From NCBI GenBank assembly GCA_029884335.1, contig JAOUIA010000015.1, positions 1 through 63,442 of the forward strand: a stretch of DNA of 63,442 bases. The letters run 5' to 3'. Both the position numbers and the translations under genes were made by a program. This document shows positions 33,271 to 44,346 of the stretch, one piece after another. A model generated the notes under the pieces. That model saw only the letters and a program-made list of their open reading frames with translations, did not search any database and was not told the origin of the DNA. Each line of letters opens with the position of its first letter. The first letter of the stretch is position 1. The DNA comes from Betaproteobacteria bacterium (GTDB taxonomy: Bacteria; Pseudomonadota; Gammaproteobacteria; Burkholderiales; Casimicrobiaceae).

Positions 33271-36082
33271 CGCGAGAATCACGCAAAGAGCCGCCCCCAT
33301 GGAAACGTTCCCCGCCCTCCCGCGCTGCGCGGCCCTCGCACTCGCTGCCGCCCTCGCCGGTTGCGCAAGCGCGCTCGCGACGAACCCGAGCGCCGCGCCC
33401 GCCGCGGTCGAGTCACTCGCGGCGAACGTGGCGCCCGCGCCTTCGCAGACCGGGGCGCCCACGCGCCCTCCGGCGACTGCTACCGCGACGACGCCCCCCG
33501 CCGCGACGCCTGCGGCCACGCCGTCCGGGGCCTCGGCTTCCGCGGCCGGCCCGCGCCCGTTCGCCGAAGTGATCAAGGACGCGAAGTCCTCGGACGGGCT
33601 GTTCCGCGTCTGGACGAAGGACGAGCGCACCTGGATCGAGATCCAGCCCGAGCAGTTCGGCAAGCTCTACTTCCTCAAGTCGAACCTGAACCAGGGCATC
33701 GGCGAGGCGCGCCTGTTCGGCGGGATGATGGACTACCCGGCCGGGCTGGCGCAGCCGGTCGAGCTGCGCCGCAGCGGCACCCTCGTGCAGCTCGTCGCGC
33801 GCAACCTCCGGTACTTCGCGAAGCCCGGCACGCCGGAGGCGCGCGCGGTGGCCGCCGGCTTCTCCGACAGCCTGCTCGCCTCGGCCGCCGTGGTCTCGCA
33901 GCCGCACCCGGAGCGCAAGTCGGTGCTGATCGACGCGGGCACCGTGTTCCTCGCCGACCTGCCGGGCGCCGCGCTGGTGCTCGAGCGCGTGTACCGCCAG
34001 GCGTACGCGTTCGACGCACGCAATTCGACGCTTGCGCGCGCGACCGCGGCGCCGGACATGGTCACCTTCGAAGTCAGCGCGCACTACGGACTCGCGCGCC
34101 CGGCCCGGCCGCAGCCGGGCAGCCCGCCGGGCCCGGGGACGCCGACGCTGCCCTCGACGCTGCCCGACGTGCGCAGCCTGTTCCTCGGCTTCCACTACAC
34201 GCTGGCGAAGCTGCCCGACGAGCCGATGCGCCCGCGCATCGCCGACGAGCGCATCGGCTACTTCACCACCGAGCTGCTCGACTTCACCACCGACGTGCCG
34301 CGCGTGCCGGTGACGCGCTACGTGAACCGCTGGCGGCTGGAGAAGCTCGACCCCGCGGCCGAGCTCTCCGAGCCGGTGCGGCCCATCGTGTTCTGGCTCG
34401 ACCGCAACATCCCCGAGAAGTACCGCGCGCCGGTGCGCGCCGGCATCCTCGAGTGGAACAAGGCGTTCGAGCGCATCGGCTTCAAGGACGCGATCCGCGT
34501 GCTGCAGCAGCCCGACGACGCGAACTTCGACACCAGCGACCTCGGCCGCGCGTCGGTGCGCTGGATCACCGCCGCGCGCACGTCGTTCGGCGCCATCGGC
34601 CCGACCGTCGTCGACCCGCGCACCGGCGAGATCCTCGACGCCGACATCGGCATCGACGCGACCAACGTGCGCGTCGTGCGCAACCTGCGCTCCGAGTTCG
34701 TGCCGCGCGCCCCCGCGCCGCCCACGGCCGGCGCACCGGCGTCGCGTGCGCTCGCCTGCGAGTACGACGAGAAGGCCACCGGCGAGGCCGTGTTCGGCCT
34801 CGCGCTGCTGGAAGCGCGCGGCGACCTCGACCCGGAGGGCCCGGACGTCGAGCGCTTCGTCGCCGCATTCCTCAAGGACACGACGATGCACGAGGTCGGG
34901 CACACGCTCGGCCTGCGCCACAACTTCCGCGCGTCGACCGTGTACGGCGAAGAGCAGCTCGCCGACCCGGCGTTCACCCGCGCGAACGGCATCGCCGGCT
35001 CGGTGATGGAGTACAACCCTTGGAACATCGCGCTGCGCGGCGCCGCGCAGGGCGACTACCAGATGAGCACGCTCGGCCCCTACGACTACTGGGCGATCGA
35101 GTACGCCTATCGGCCGCTCGCGCCCGCGGACGAGGCGGCGGGGCTCGCGGCGATCGCCGCGCGCTCGAGCGAGCCGCTGCTGGCCTTCGCCACCGACGAG
35201 GACGCAGGCGCCTCCTCGCTCGACCCGCAGAACAACCAGCTCGACCTCGGCCGCGACCCGCTTGCGTTCGCGCATAAGCGCTTCGCGCTGGTGCGCGAGC
35301 TGCTGCGCAGCACCGAGGCGCGCGAGATGAAGGCCGGCGAGGGCTACGCGGTGCTGCGGCGCAACTTCGCGCGCGCGCTCGGCGAGGCCTCGCAGGCGGC
35401 GCTGTACGCGGCCAAGTACATCGGCGGCCTGACCACGCTGCGCGACCGCGCGGGCACGGGGCGCGACCCGCTGACGCCGGTGCCGGCCGAGAAGCAGCGC
35501 GCGGCGCTCCAGCTCATCGCGAGCCAGGTGTTCTCGGCCGACAGCTTCCGCTTCTCGCCGGCGTTCCTGCGCCGCATGGCGGTGTCGTCCTTCGACATCG
35601 ACGACGCCATCGAGCTCGGCCGCAGCGTGCCGTCCGTCGACTTGTCGATCGACCAGCAGGTGCTGGCGATGCAACGGCAGGTGCTCGGCACGCTGATGGG
35701 CGAGAGCGTGGCGCAGCGCCTGGTCAACAACGAGGCCAAGGTCGACGATCCCGCGCGCGCGCTGCGCCTGCCGGAGCTGTACGCGACGCTGCACGCCGCG
35801 GTGTGGAGCGAGCTTCCCGCCGGCCGCGACATCCCGCTCGCGCGCCGCAACCTCCAGCGCGACTACGCGCTGCGGCTGGCCGGCGCGCTGACGCGGCCGG
35901 CGGCGTCGATGCCCGCCGACGCGCGCTCGCTGCTGCGCGCGGACGCGGTGCGCCTGCGCGGCGAGCTCGCGAGGGCGAAGGACCGCACCGGGCTGTCCGA
36001 GGAGGCGAGAGCGCACCTGGCCGAGTCGCTGGCCGTGGTCGACGAGGCCCTGAAGGCGCCGCTGGTGCGGCAGGCGGTATGA
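33260..36082 (+). CDS. Exported zinc-dependent metalloprotease (DUF5117/DUF5118 type)
   Basis: 940 residues. The start overlaps miaB by 11 bases; an ATG at 33299 giving 927 residues is equally possible. A lipoprotein signal ([14 protein letters not shown]) is followed by a Pro/Thr/Ala-rich linker. The catalytic motif [12 protein letters not shown] begins at residue 544 (H544, E545, H548, H554), the extended zincin type, and a met-turn-like SVMEYNPWN follows. N-terminal blocks such as [18 protein letters not shown] match the DUF5117/5118 family. Presumably periplasmic or outer-membrane; substrate unknown. Confidence 0.85.
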   Translation: MPDSARITQRAAPMETFPALPRCAALALAAALAGCASALATNPSAAPAAVESLAANVAPAPSQTGAPTRPPATATATTPPAATPAATPSGASASAAGPRPFAEVIKDAKSSDGLFRVWTKDERTWIEIQPEQFGKLYFLKSNLNQGIGEARLFGGMMDYPAGLAQPVELRRSGTLVQLVARNLRYFAKPGTPEARAVAAGFSDSLLASAAVVSQPHPERKSVLIDAGTVFLADLPGAALVLERVYRQAYAFDARNSTLARATAAPDMVTFEVSAHYGLARPARPQPGSPPGPGTPTLPSTLPDVRSLFLGFHYTLAKLPDEPMRPRIADERIGYFTTELLDFTTDVPRVPVTRYVNRWRLEKLDPAAELSEPVRPIVFWLDRNIPEKYRAPVRAGILEWNKAFERIGFKDAIRVLQQPDDANFDTSDLGRASVRWITAARTSFGAIGPTVVDPRTGEILDADIGIDATNVRVVRNLRSEFVPRAPAPPTAGAPASRALACEYDEKATGEAVFGLALLEARGDLDPEGPDVERFVAAFLKDTTMHEVGHTLGLRHNFRASTVYGEEQLADPAFTRANGIAGSVMEYNPWNIALRGAAQGDYQMSTLGPYDYWAIEYAYRPLAPADEAAGLAAIAARSSEPLLAFATDEDAGASSLDPQNNQLDLGRDPLAFAHKRFALVRELLRSTEAREMKAGEGYAVLRRNFARALGEASQAALYAAKYIGGLTTLRDRAGTGRDPLTPVPAEKQRAALQLIASQVFSADSFRFSPAFLRRMAVSSFDIDDAIELGRSVPSVDLSIDQQVLAMQRQVLGTLMGESVAQRLVNNEAKVDDPARALRLPELYATLHAAVWSELPAGRDIPLARRNLQRDYALRLAGALTRPAASMPADARSLLRADAVRLRGELARAKDRTGLSEEARAHLAESLAVVDEALKAPLVRQAV

Positions 36083-36128
36083 TCCTCCCGGGGTCCGCGC
36101 CGGCGCGCGGCCCCGCGCTCCCGCATCG

Positions 36129-37118
36129 ATGACGCCACGCCGCGCCCAGACGCAGATCTCGCTCGCGCCGCTCGACAACCGCGCGCTCGCCAACCTCTGC
36201 GGGCCGCTCGACGCGAACCTGCGCCAGATCGAGGCCGCATTCGACGTCGCCATCAGCCACCGCGGCGGCGAGTTCACCATTGCCGGCGCGGCGCCCCGCG
36301 CCGAGCGCGCCGCGCAGGCGCTGCGGCGCTTCTACGACGCCGCGCAGAAGCCGCTGTCGGTCGACGACATCCAGCTGGGCTTGGTCGAGATCACCTCGCA
36401 CCACGGCGCGATCGAGCCCGCGGTGGCCGAGGACGAGGGCCCGCACCTGCGCACGCGGCGCGTCGACCTGCACGGGCGCACGCCGAACCAGGCCGCATAC
36501 CTCAAGGACATCCAGGCCCACGACATCACGTTCGGCATCGGCCCTGCGGGCACCGGCAAGACCTACCTCGCGGTCGCCTGCGCGGTCGACGCGCTCGAGC
36601 GCGACGCGGTCAAGCGCATCGTGCTGGTGCGCCCCGCGGTCGAGGCCGGCGAGCGGCTCGGCTTCCTGCCCGGCGACTTCGCGCAGAAGGTCGACCCGTA
36701 CCTGCGCCCGCTCTACGACGCCCTCTACGACCTGATGGGCTTCGACAAGGTGAGCCGGATGTTCGAGCGCCAGGCGATCGAGATCGCGCCGCTCGCCTAC
36801 ATGCGCGGGCGCACGCTCAACCACGGCTTCATCATCCTCGACGAGGCGCAGAACACCACGCCCGAGCAGATGAAGATGTTCCTCACCCGCATCGGCTTCG
36901 GCACCAAGGCCGTGATCACCGGCGACGTGACGCAGATCGACCTCGGCCGCGGCCAGAAGTCGGGGCTGATCGAGGCGCAGCGCGTGCTCTCCGGCGTGCG
37001 CGGCATCGCGTTCACGCGCTTCACCAGCGCGGACGTCGTGCGCCATCCGCTGGTGCAGAAGATCATCGACGCCTACGAGCGCGACGACCATGCCCGCGGC
37101 GCGGACGGCCGTTCGTAG
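36129..37118 (+). CDS. ybeZ: PhoH-like ATPase YbeZ
   Basis: 329 residues. N-terminal KH-like part, then the ATPase: GPAGTGKTYLAVACAVDAL (Walker A, about residues 138-156), VLVRPAVEAGERLGFLPGD, ILDEAQNTTPEQMKMFLTRI (Walker B) and VITGDVTQIDL. It works with YbeY in 16S rRNA maturation and ribosome quality control; the two genes overlap by 29 bases here. ATG 36129. Confidence 0.93.
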   Translation: MTPRRAQTQISLAPLDNRALANLCGPLDANLRQIEAAFDVAISHRGGEFTIAGAAPRAERAAQALRRFYDAAQKPLSVDDIQLGLVEITSHHGAIEPAVAEDEGPHLRTRRVDLHGRTPNQAAYLKDIQAHDITFGIGPAGTGKTYLAVACAVDALERDAVKRIVLVRPAVEAGERLGFLPGDFAQKVDPYLRPLYDALYDLMGFDKVSRMFERQAIEIAPLAYMRGRTLNHGFIILDEAQNTTPEQMKMFLTRIGFGTKAVITGDVTQIDLGRGQKSGLIEAQRVLSGVRGIAFTRFTSADVVRHPLVQKIIDAYERDDHARGADGRS

Positions 37119-37566
37119 GCGCGGGAAGCCGCCGGCGCTGGGCCTGTGCGTGCAGTACGCGCACGCCGCCGCGGGGCTGCCGGTGCGCTCCACGCTGCGC
37201 CGGTGGACGGGCGCCGCGCTGGAGCGCGACGCCGCGGTGACGCTGCGCTTCGTCGGCGCGCGCGAGGGGCGCATGCTCAACGCCCGCTGGCGCGGGCAGG
37301 ACCACGCGACGAACGTGCTGACGTTCGTGTACGATGACGCCGTGCCGCTCGCCGGCGACATCGTGCTGTGCGTCCCAGTCCTCCGCCGCGAGGCGAGCGC
37401 CCGCGGCAAGCCGGCCCGGGCGCACTGTGCGCACCTCGTCGTCCACGGCATGCTGCACCTGCAGGGCTACGAACACGACACCGACGCCGGCGCCGCCGCG
37501 ATGGAGGCGCGGGAAGCCGCGATCCTGCGCGGCCTCGGCTATCCGGACCCGTACGCACGCGCCTGA
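37090..37566 (+). CDS. ybeY: Endoribonuclease YbeY
   Basis: 158 residues. The zinc site HLVVHGMLHLQGYEHDTD (HxxxHxxxxxH) lies near residues 116-133, with WRGQDHATNVLTFVYDD before it. Single-strand endonuclease for 16S rRNA 3'-end maturation. The start ATG 37090 lies within ybeZ; later starts would remove the first beta strand. Located between ybeZ and corC, the classic order. Confidence 0.92.
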   Translation: MPAARTAVRRRGKPPALGLCVQYAHAAAGLPVRSTLRRWTGAALERDAAVTLRFVGAREGRMLNARWRGQDHATNVLTFVYDDAVPLAGDIVLCVPVLRREASARGKPARAHCAHLVVHGMLHLQGYEHDTDAGAAAMEAREAAILRGLGYPDPYARA

Positions 37567-37569
37567 TCC

Positions 37570-38424
37570 ATGGAACCCGCCGACGCGAGGCCCGCGAAGC
37601 CGACGCTGCTCGAGCGCCTCACCGCGCTGCTGACGCGCGAGCCCGAGGACCGCGAGGAGCTGATGGCGCTGCTGCGCGGCGCCTTCGAGCGCCGCCTGCT
37701 CGACGCCGACGCGCTGTCGATGATCGAGGGCGTGCTGTCGGTCTCCGAGATGACGGTGCGCGACATCATGATTCCGCGCCCCCAGATGGACTGCGTGTCG
37801 ATCGACGACACGCCGGAGGCGTTCATCCCGCTCGTCGTCGAGACCAAGCACTCGCGGTTCCCGGTGGTCGGCGAGAGCAAGGACGACGTCGTCGGCATCC
37901 TGCTCGCGAAGGAGCTGCTCAACTACTACGCGAACCCGGAGGGCTTCGTGCTGCGCGACACGCTGCGGCCGGCCGTGTTCGTGCCGGAGTCGAAGCGCCT
38001 CAACGTGCTGCTGCGCGAGTTCCGCGCCAACCGCAACCACATCGCGATCGTCGTCGACGAGTACGGAGGCGTGTCGGGGCTGGTGACCATCGAGGACGTG
38101 CTCGAGCAGATCGTCGGCGACATCGAGGACGAGTACGACTTCGACGAGAGCGAGGACAACGTCATCGCCGAGGGCAACGGCCGCTGGCGGGTCAAGGCGC
38201 AGACCGAGATCGAGGACTTCAACGCCCGCTTCGGCACGGCTTTCGCCGACGACGAGTTCGACACCGTCGGCGGCCTGGTGGTGAGCGCATTCGGCCGCCT
38301 GCCCAAGCGCGGCGAGTCGACGACGATCGGCGGCATCGCGTTCCGCGTGGTGCGCGCCGACAGCCGCCGCGTGCACACGCTGCAGGTCGAGCGCGTCGAG
38401 GGCGGCGAGGCGGCGGGGTCGTGA
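37570..38424 (+). CDS. corC: CBS-domain transporter-associated protein CorC (YbeX)
   Basis: 284 residues. Two CBS domains (about 65-190; VRDIMIPRPQMDCVSIDD and FRANRNHIAIVVDEYGGVSG) and a C-terminal CorC/HlyC domain (RWRVKAQTEIEDFNARF, DTVGGLVVSAFGRLPKRGE). No DUF21 membrane domain, so it is the soluble short form linked to magnesium/cobalt efflux and to ribosome maturation in the ybeZYX operon. Starts three bases after ybeY. Confidence 0.93.
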   Translation: MEPADARPAKPTLLERLTALLTREPEDREELMALLRGAFERRLLDADALSMIEGVLSVSEMTVRDIMIPRPQMDCVSIDDTPEAFIPLVVETKHSRFPVVGESKDDVVGILLAKELLNYYANPEGFVLRDTLRPAVFVPESKRLNVLLREFRANRNHIAIVVDEYGGVSGLVTIEDVLEQIVGDIEDEYDFDESEDNVIAEGNGRWRVKAQTEIEDFNARFGTAFADDEFDTVGGLVVSAFGRLPKRGESTTIGGIAFRVVRADSRRVHTLQVERVEGGEAAGS

Positions 38425-38458
38425 TCGCCCGCGTCCGGCTCGCGTCCCTGCGCGGCCG

Positions 38459-38649
38459 AGTGTCCCGTACCGGAAGTTCCTTGCACAAGGACGAGCGAGA
38501 AATGACGCGCTGCATTGTTGCCGGTCTTGCGGGTATTCACGATACCCGCTGCGACCGGCGTCGCGCAGCGCGCCATTTTCGTCGTCCTTGCGCGAGCGCA
38601 GGTGGTTGCTGCGCCGCGATAGGGCAAGGAACTTCCGGTACGGGACACT
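38459..38649. mobile_element. MITE-like element A, copy 1 (191 bp)
   Basis: Perfect 25-bp terminal inverted repeats: left AGTGTCCCGTACCGGAAGTT (plus CCTTG), right its mirror ending GGGACACT. Inside is a second palindrome, CCGGTC...GCGGGTAT TCACG ATACCCGC...GACCGG. Copy 2 at 60357-60547 has the same length with about ten substitutions and no gaps, so the unit is defined. It has no plausible gene and is too small for a transposase. It lies 34 bp after corC and ends 9 bp before the lnt start, so it must be transcribed with, or interrupt, that operon. Confidence 0.85.
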
Positions 38650-38658
38650 AGCGTCAGC

Positions 38659-40194
38659 GTGACCCGCGGCGCCCGAGGCGCATCGGCGGCGGCGCTCGCC
38701 GCCCTCGCCGGCGCGCTGACGGTCTTCGCGTTCGCGCCGTTCGGCTTTGCCGCCCTCGCACCGGCTGCGTTCGCGCTGCTCGCCTGGCTGTGGCAGCGCG
38801 CGGCGTCCGCGCGCGAAGGCGCGTGGCTCGGCTTCGCGTACGGCGCCGGGCTGTTCGGTGCCGGCGTGTCGTGGCTGACGATCGCGCTGGAAACCTTCGG
38901 CGGCATGCCCGCAGCGCTCGCCTTGGTGGCGGTGGGCGCGCTGTGCGCGTTCCTCGCGCTCTACCCCGCGCTCGCCGGCTGGGTCGCGGTGCGCTTCACG
39001 CCCCCCGGCTCGTGGCAGCGCGCGCTGGCCGCGGCCGGCGCATTCGTCATCGCCGAGTGGCTGCGCGGCTGGGTGTTCACCGGCTTCCCCTGGCTGACGC
39101 TGGGCTACTCGCAGCTGCCCGGCACCCCGCTCGCCTGGTTCGCGCCGGTGGGCGGCGTGTGGCTCGTCTCGCTCGCCGTCGCGCTCGCCGGGGCGCTGGG
39201 CGCGCTTTCGATCGACGCGCTCGAGGCGCGGCGGCTGCGCGTCGCCGCCGGTTGCGTCGCGGGGATCGCCACGCTCGCGCTCGCCGGCACGGCGCTCTCC
39301 CGCGTGGAGTGGTCGGCGCCCTCGGGGCCGCCGCTCCCGGTGTCGCTGGTGCAAGGCAATGTCGCGCAGGACCTCAAGTTCGACTTCGCGTACCGCGAGA
39401 AGACCTTCGACCTCTACCTCGCACTTGCGCGCGAAAGCCGCGGCCGGCTCATCGTGCTGCCCGAGAGCGCCTTCCCGATGGCGCACGACGAAGTCCCCGC
39501 CGACGTCACCGCCACGCTGGCGCGGATCGCTCGCGAGCGCGGCGGCGACGTGCTGCTCGGGCTGTTCCTGTTCGAGCCGCCGCTGCCGGGCGAGCGCTGG
39601 CCGCAGGTCTACAACAGCGTGGTGACGCTCGGCACCGCGCCGCCGCAGGCGTATCGCAAGCGCCACCTCGTGCCCTTCGGCGAGACGATCCCGCTGCAGC
39701 CGGTGGTCGGCTGGCTGATGGAGAAGGTGCTCGCGATTCCCGTCGGCGACCAGGCGCGCGGCGCGCCCGACCAGCCGCCGCTCGCGGTTGCCGGCGCGCG
39801 CGTGGCGGCGAACATCTGCTACGAGGACGCGTTCGGCGACGAGCTGCGCGCCGGAGCCGCGGCGGCCGGCCTGCTGGTGAACGTCACCAACGACGCGTGG
39901 TACGGCCGCTCCATCGCCGCGCGCCAGCACAACCAGATCGCCGCCATGCGCGCGCTCGAGCTCGGCCGGCCGATGCTGCGCGCGACGAACACCGGCATCA
40001 CGTCCGCCATCGACCACCGCGGCAACGTCTTCGCCGAACTGCCGTGGTTCACGCGCGGCATCCTCGAGGTCGCGGTGGCTCCGCGCGGCGGCGAGACGCC
40101 CTATCTGCGCCTGGGCGACGCGGTCGCGCTCGCCGCGGCGGGGATGGCGCTCGCGCTGGGGGTGGCAAGCGGGCGCGGCGGCCGGAGCCGGTAG
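38659..40194 (+). CDS. lnt: Apolipoprotein N-acyltransferase
   Basis: 511 residues. About seven to eight membrane segments around a periplasmic nitrilase domain. The catalytic triad is visible: Glu in LPESAFPM (about 270), Lys in [12 protein letters not shown] (about 335) and Cys in [12 protein letters not shown] (about 390). N-acylates the terminal cysteine of lipoproteins. GTG start at 38659 with a poor ribosome site; the upstream 200 bases are the repeat element, so an older start or ribosome site may have been replaced. Ends two bases before a possible glyQ start. Confidence 0.93.
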   Translation: MTRGARGASAAALAALAGALTVFAFAPFGFAALAPAAFALLAWLWQRAASAREGAWLGFAYGAGLFGAGVSWLTIALETFGGMPAALALVAVGALCAFLALYPALAGWVAVRFTPPGSWQRALAAAGAFVIAEWLRGWVFTGFPWLTLGYSQLPGTPLAWFAPVGGVWLVSLAVALAGALGALSIDALEARRLRVAAGCVAGIATLALAGTALSRVEWSAPSGPPLPVSLVQGNVAQDLKFDFAYREKTFDLYLALARESRGRLIVLPESAFPMAHDEVPADVTATLARIARERGGDVLLGLFLFEPPLPGERWPQVYNSVVTLGTAPPQAYRKRHLVPFGETIPLQPVVGWLMEKVLAIPVGDQARGAPDQPPLAVAGARVAANICYEDAFGDELRAGAAAAGLLVNVTNDAWYGRSIAARQHNQIAAMRALELGRPMLRATNTGITSAIDHRGNVFAELPWFTRGILEVAVAPRGGETPYLRLGDAVALAAAGMALALGVASGRGGRSR

Positions 40195-40228
40195 AATGGC
40201 CGGCTCTTCGCCGCCACCGCACGGACCG

Positions 40229-41146
40229 ATGCCCACCTTCCAGCAAGTCATCCTGAGCCTGCAGGCCTACTGGGACAGGCAGGGCTGCGCGCTGCTGCAG
40301 CCCTACGACATGGAGGTGGGCGCGGGCACGTCGCACACGGCGACGTTCCTGCGCGCGCTCGGCCCCGAGCCGTGGCGGGCAGCCTACGTGCAGCCGTCGC
40401 GGCGCCCGAAGGACGGCCGCTACGGCGAGAACCCCAACCGCATGCAGCACTACTACCAGTACCAGGTGGTGCTGAAGCCCTCGCCCGCGGACATCCTCGA
40501 CCTCTACCTGGGCTCGCTCGAGGCGCTGGGCTTCGACCTTGAGTCCAACGACGTGCGCTTCGTCGAGGACGACTGGGAGAACCCCACGCTCGGCGCGTGG
40601 GGCCTGGGCTGGGAGGTGTGGCTGAACGGCATGGAGGTGACGCAGTTCACCTACTTCCAGCAGGTCGGCGGCATCGACTGCAACCCGCTCACCGGCGAGA
40701 TCACCTACGGCCTCGAGCGGCTGGCGATGTACCTGCAGGGCGTCGAGAACGTCTTCGACCTCGTGTGGACGACGTGGAAGGACGCCGACGGCCGCGAGCG
40801 CAGGCTCCACTACCGCGACGTGTTCCACCAGAACGAGGTCGAGCAGTCGGCCTACAACTTCGAGCACAGCAACGCGCCGAAGCTCTTCGAGCTGTTCGCG
40901 TTCTACGAGTCCGAGGCGAAGCGGCTGCTCGAGGCGAAGCTGCCGCTGCCGGGCTACGAGATGATCCTCAAGGCCGCGCACACGTTCAACCTGCTGGACG
41001 CGCGCGGCGCGATCTCGGTGACCGAGCGCGCCGGCTACATCGGGCGCATCCGCGCGCTCTCGCGGCTGGTCGCGCAGGCGTACGTCGACTCGCGCGAGGC
41101 GCTCGGCTTTCCCATGCTCCCGGCGCACCTCGCGAGGGCGGCGTGA
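40229..41146 (+). CDS. glyQ: Glycyl-tRNA synthetase alpha subunit
   Basis: 305 residues from ATG 40229, behind ACGGA; the conserved start is [18 protein letters not shown]. An in-frame ATG at 40196 adds eleven unconserved residues. The family signature continues with [37 protein letters not shown] and [10 protein letters not shown]. Class II catalytic subunit of the alpha2-beta2 enzyme. The stop overlaps the glyS GTG (GTGA). Confidence 0.96.
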   Translation: MPTFQQVILSLQAYWDRQGCALLQPYDMEVGAGTSHTATFLRALGPEPWRAAYVQPSRRPKDGRYGENPNRMQHYYQYQVVLKPSPADILDLYLGSLEALGFDLESNDVRFVEDDWENPTLGAWGLGWEVWLNGMEVTQFTYFQQVGGIDCNPLTGEITYGLERLAMYLQGVENVFDLVWTTWKDADGRERRLHYRDVFHQNEVEQSAYNFEHSNAPKLFELFAFYESEAKRLLEAKLPLPGYEMILKAAHTFNLLDARGAISVTERAGYIGRIRALSRLVAQAYVDSREALGFPMLPAHLARAA

Positions 41147-43251
41147 CGGCCGCCGCAACGCTCGCGGTCGAGCTCGCGACCGAGGAGCTGCCGCCGAAGG
41201 CGCTGCGGCGCCTCGGCGAGGCGTTCGCCGCCACGCTCGCCGACGGCTTGCGGGCGCGCGGCTTCCTCGGCGACGCGTCCGCGGCGACGCCTTACGCCAC
41301 GCCGCGGCGGCTCGCGGTGACGATCTCGCAGGTGCGCGGCCGCTCGCCCGACCAGCCCTACAAGCAGAAAGTGCTGCCGGTGTCGGTGGCCTTCGGGGCC
41401 GACGGCAAGCCGACGCCGGCGCTCGCCAAGAAGCTCGCGGCGATGGGCCTCGCGGAGAGCGACCTCGCACGCATGATGCGCGAGCCGGACGGCAAGGCCG
41501 AAGCGCTGTTTTACGCGGGCGTGAAGCCGGGGCGCGCGCTCGCGGAGGGCCTGCAGGAGGCGCTCGACGAGGCGATCGCGAAGCTGCCGATCCCCAAGGT
41601 GATGCGCTACGCCGCCGCGGGCTCGTACTACAACGACATCGCGTTCGTGCGGCCGGCGCACCGCCTGCTCGCGCTGCACGGCGCCGGCGTGGTGCCGGTG
41701 ACCGCGCTGGGGCTTGCCGCCGGCCGCATGACCGACGGCCACCGCTTCCTCTCGCGCAAGGGCATCGAGGTCGCCACCGCCGACGCGTACGCCGAGACGC
41801 TGCGCGCCGAGGGCAAGGTGATCGCGTCGTTCGACGAGCGCCGCGCGACGATCGCAGCACAACTCGACAAGGCGGCGCAGGGCGACCGCGTAGTCGCGCC
41901 CGACGCGCTGCTCGACGAGGTGACGGCGCTCGTCGAGTGGCCCGTGGCGTGCGCGGGCACGTTCGACCCGGCGTTCCTCGCCGTGCCGCAGGAGTGCCTG
42001 ATCCTCACGATGCAGCAGAACCAGAAGTACTTCGCGCTCACCGACGCCGCCGGGAAGATGCGCGCCCGCTTCCTCCTCGTGTCCAACCTCGCCGCGCAGG
42101 ACACCTCGGCCATCGTCGGCGGCAACGAGCGCGTGCTGCGCGCGCGGCTCGCCGACGCCCGGTTCTTCTTCGAGCAGGACCGCAAGGCGCGGCTCGAGTC
42201 GCGGCTGCCGAAGCTCGACGCCGTCGTCTACCTCGCGAAGCTCGGCGCGGAAGGCTCGCAGGGAAAGCGCGTGGCGCGGCTGGCGGCGCTCGCGCGAGCG
42301 ATCGCGCCGGCCACCGGCGCCGCCCCCGAGGTCGCCGAGCGCGCCGCGCGGCTCGCCAAGGCGGATCTCGTGACGGACATGGTCGGCGAGTTCCCCGAGC
42401 TGCAGGGCACGATGGGCCGCTACTACGCGCAGCACGACGGCGAACCGGCGGAGGTCGCCGACGCGATCGCGCAGCACTACTGGCCGCGCTTCGCCGGCGA
42501 CGCGCTGCCGGAAGGGCCGGTCGCGCAGGCGGTCGCGCTCGCCGACAAGATGGAGTCGATGGCGGGCCTGTTCGGCGTGGGGCAGGTGCCGAGCGGCGAC
42601 AAGGACCCGTTCGGGTTGCGCCGCGCGGCGATCGGCGTGGTGCGCATCCTCGCCGAGAAGGGCGTCGCGCTGGACCTCGGTCGTCTCATTGCGCTTGCGT
42701 TCGCGGCCTTCGAAGGCGTGCCGGGATTCAAGCCGGCGGCCGCCGACCTCGCCGGCTTCATCGAGGATCGCCTGCGCGGCTGGCTGCGCGAGCAGGGCGC
42801 CAGCGCGCACCAGGTCGAAGCGCTGCTCTCAGTTCCGGGCGTCCCGCTGCCGTCGCTGCCGGCGCGGCTCGCGGCCGTGCAGGCGTTCGAGTCGCTGCCG
42901 GAGGCCGCCGCGCTCGCCGCCGCGAACAAGCGCATCGTCAACATCCTGCGCAAGTCGGGCGGCGAGGCCGCCGCCGCGATCGACAGGGCGCTCCTCGGCG
43001 AAGGCGCCGAGCGCGACCTGTGGCTCGCGTTCGGCCGCCTGGGACCGCAGGTGGACGCCGACATGACCCGCGGCGACTACGCCGCGGCGCTGCGCGCGCT
43101 CGCCACCGCGAAGCCCGCTGTCGACCGTTTCTTCGACGACGTCATGGTCATGGCCGAGGACCCGGCAGTGCGTGCCAACCGCCTCGCCCTGCTGCGCAGC
43201 GTGGCCGCGACGATGAACGCCGTCGCCGACATCTCCAGGCTCGCGGCCTAG
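41143..43251 (+). CDS. glyS: Glycyl-tRNA synthetase beta subunit
   Basis: 702 residues. Starts [20 protein letters not shown], with [19 protein letters not shown] and the HD-like region [25 protein letters not shown]; the C-terminal anticodon-binding part holds [12 protein letters not shown] and [11 protein letters not shown]. tRNA-binding partner of GlyQ. GTG start at 41143, coupled to the glyQ stop. Confidence 0.96.
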   Translation: MTAAATLAVELATEELPPKALRRLGEAFAATLADGLRARGFLGDASAATPYATPRRLAVTISQVRGRSPDQPYKQKVLPVSVAFGADGKPTPALAKKLAAMGLAESDLARMMREPDGKAEALFYAGVKPGRALAEGLQEALDEAIAKLPIPKVMRYAAAGSYYNDIAFVRPAHRLLALHGAGVVPVTALGLAAGRMTDGHRFLSRKGIEVATADAYAETLRAEGKVIASFDERRATIAAQLDKAAQGDRVVAPDALLDEVTALVEWPVACAGTFDPAFLAVPQECLILTMQQNQKYFALTDAAGKMRARFLLVSNLAAQDTSAIVGGNERVLRARLADARFFFEQDRKARLESRLPKLDAVVYLAKLGAEGSQGKRVARLAALARAIAPATGAAPEVAERAARLAKADLVTDMVGEFPELQGTMGRYYAQHDGEPAEVADAIAQHYWPRFAGDALPEGPVAQAVALADKMESMAGLFGVGQVPSGDKDPFGLRRAAIGVVRILAEKGVALDLGRLIALAFAAFEGVPGFKPAAADLAGFIEDRLRGWLREQGASAHQVEALLSVPGVPLPSLPARLAAVQAFESLPEAAALAAANKRIVNILRKSGGEAAAAIDRALLGEGAERDLWLAFGRLGPQVDADMTRGDYAAALRALATAKPAVDRFFDDVMVMAEDPAVRANRLALLRSVAATMNAVADISRLAA

Positions 43252-43316
43252 GCCATCCTTCGCTACACTGCGCCCACTGCGCGCCGGCGCGCGCGCCACT
43301 CGCGGGAGAAGCGGCG

Positions 43317-44339
43317 ATGACTCGATGGCCGATGGTCGTGCTGGCGCTGGCGCTTGCCGGCGCAGCGGGCGCACAGAACGTGAAGATCACCCCGCTCGGC
43401 ACGCACGCGGGCGAGCTGTGCGACCGCGACCGCGCGACCCTCTTCGAGGACCCGACCGGCGTGCGCATCCTGTACGACGCCGGCGCCTCGGTCACCGGCA
43501 GCGACGACCCGCGGCTCGGCGCGGTCCACGTCGTGCTGCTCTCGCACGCGCACGGCGACCACATGGGCGATCAGCGGCTCAAGGGACAGGGCGCCGGCAC
43601 CTGCGCGCGCCCCGAGCTCGTCTCCGCCGCGCCGCACTCGACCACCGCCGAGATCGCGGCGGCGAAGAACTCGGCGCTGCTCATGATGATCCCGATGGCG
43701 AGCTTCCTCGGGCGCAAGGTGGAGAACATCCGCGGCAAGCCCGCGCCGGCGTGCCCGCAGACGGGCGGCGCGCTGGTGGCGCCGCTGGCCGAGCCCTGCC
43801 TCGCCGGCGTGCACATCGGCGGCGCGCAGCGCGTGCGCACCGCGGACGCCGGGAGCGCTGTCGAGATCACGGCGGTGACCGCCGCCCACGAGAGCACGGT
43901 GTCGCGCAGCCTGCTCTCCGACCCCGAGCGCAAGAGCCTCGAGCCCGACAACGTGAGCCTCACGCTCGGCCCGTCGGGAGGCTACGTGATCAGGTTCACG
44001 AACGGCCTCGTCGTGTACCTCTCCGGCGACACCGGGCTGCACGCCGAGATGAAGTCGATCGTCGCCGACTACCACAAGGCGAACCTGATGATGCTGAACC
44101 TCGGCCCGAACGCCGTCACGATGCACTCCGCCGCCTACGCGGTGAACGAATTCGTGCGTCCCGCCGCGGTGATCGCCTCGCACCCCAACGAGGCCGCCAC
44201 CGCGGGCGGCAAGGTGCGCGAGGGCTCGCGCATGGCCGCGTTCGTCGCCGGCGTGACCGGCCGCCCCGTGCACATGGCGCTCTCCGGGCGGACGATGGAG
44301 TTCGACGGCGGCGCGAAGTGCGTCGCCGGCTGCCAGTAG
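43317..44339 (+). CDS. Exported MBL-fold metal-dependent hydrolase
   Basis: 340 residues. Signal peptide ending AGAAGAQ. Metal site SHAHGDHMGD (HxHxDH, about residues 80-85), later LSGDTGLHAEMK and IASHPNEAATAG. Two or more cysteine pairs suit an oxidising periplasm. Close to the UlaG/YcbJ-like MBL group by look; substrate unknown. It begins 65 bp after glyS and is followed eight bases later by gmhB. Confidence 0.82.
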   Translation: MTRWPMVVLALALAGAAGAQNVKITPLGTHAGELCDRDRATLFEDPTGVRILYDAGASVTGSDDPRLGAVHVVLLSHAHGDHMGDQRLKGQGAGTCARPELVSAAPHSTTAEIAAAKNSALLMMIPMASFLGRKVENIRGKPAPACPQTGGALVAPLAEPCLAGVHIGGAQRVRTADAGSAVEITAVTAAHESTVSRSLLSDPERKSLEPDNVSLTLGPSGGYVIRFTNGLVVYLSGDTGLHAEMKSIVADYHKANLMMLNLGPNAVTMHSAAYAVNEFVRPAAVIASHPNEAATAGGKVREGSRMAAFVAGVTGRPVHMALSGRTMEFDGGAKCVAGCQ

Positions 44340-44346
44340 CGCCGTC

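Noticed and set aside
38459-38649. Simple TA target-site duplication of an IS630/mariner-type MITE
   Set aside because: TA follows the right end in all three elements, but the bases before the left ends are GA, differing bases in copy 2, and CA, so a clean duplication is not seen.
38501-38650. Short open frames inside element A (MTRCIVAGLAGIHDTRC and similar)
   Set aside because: The frame is kept in both copies only because the repeats are so alike; there is no ribosome site, and the internal palindrome explains the conservation.
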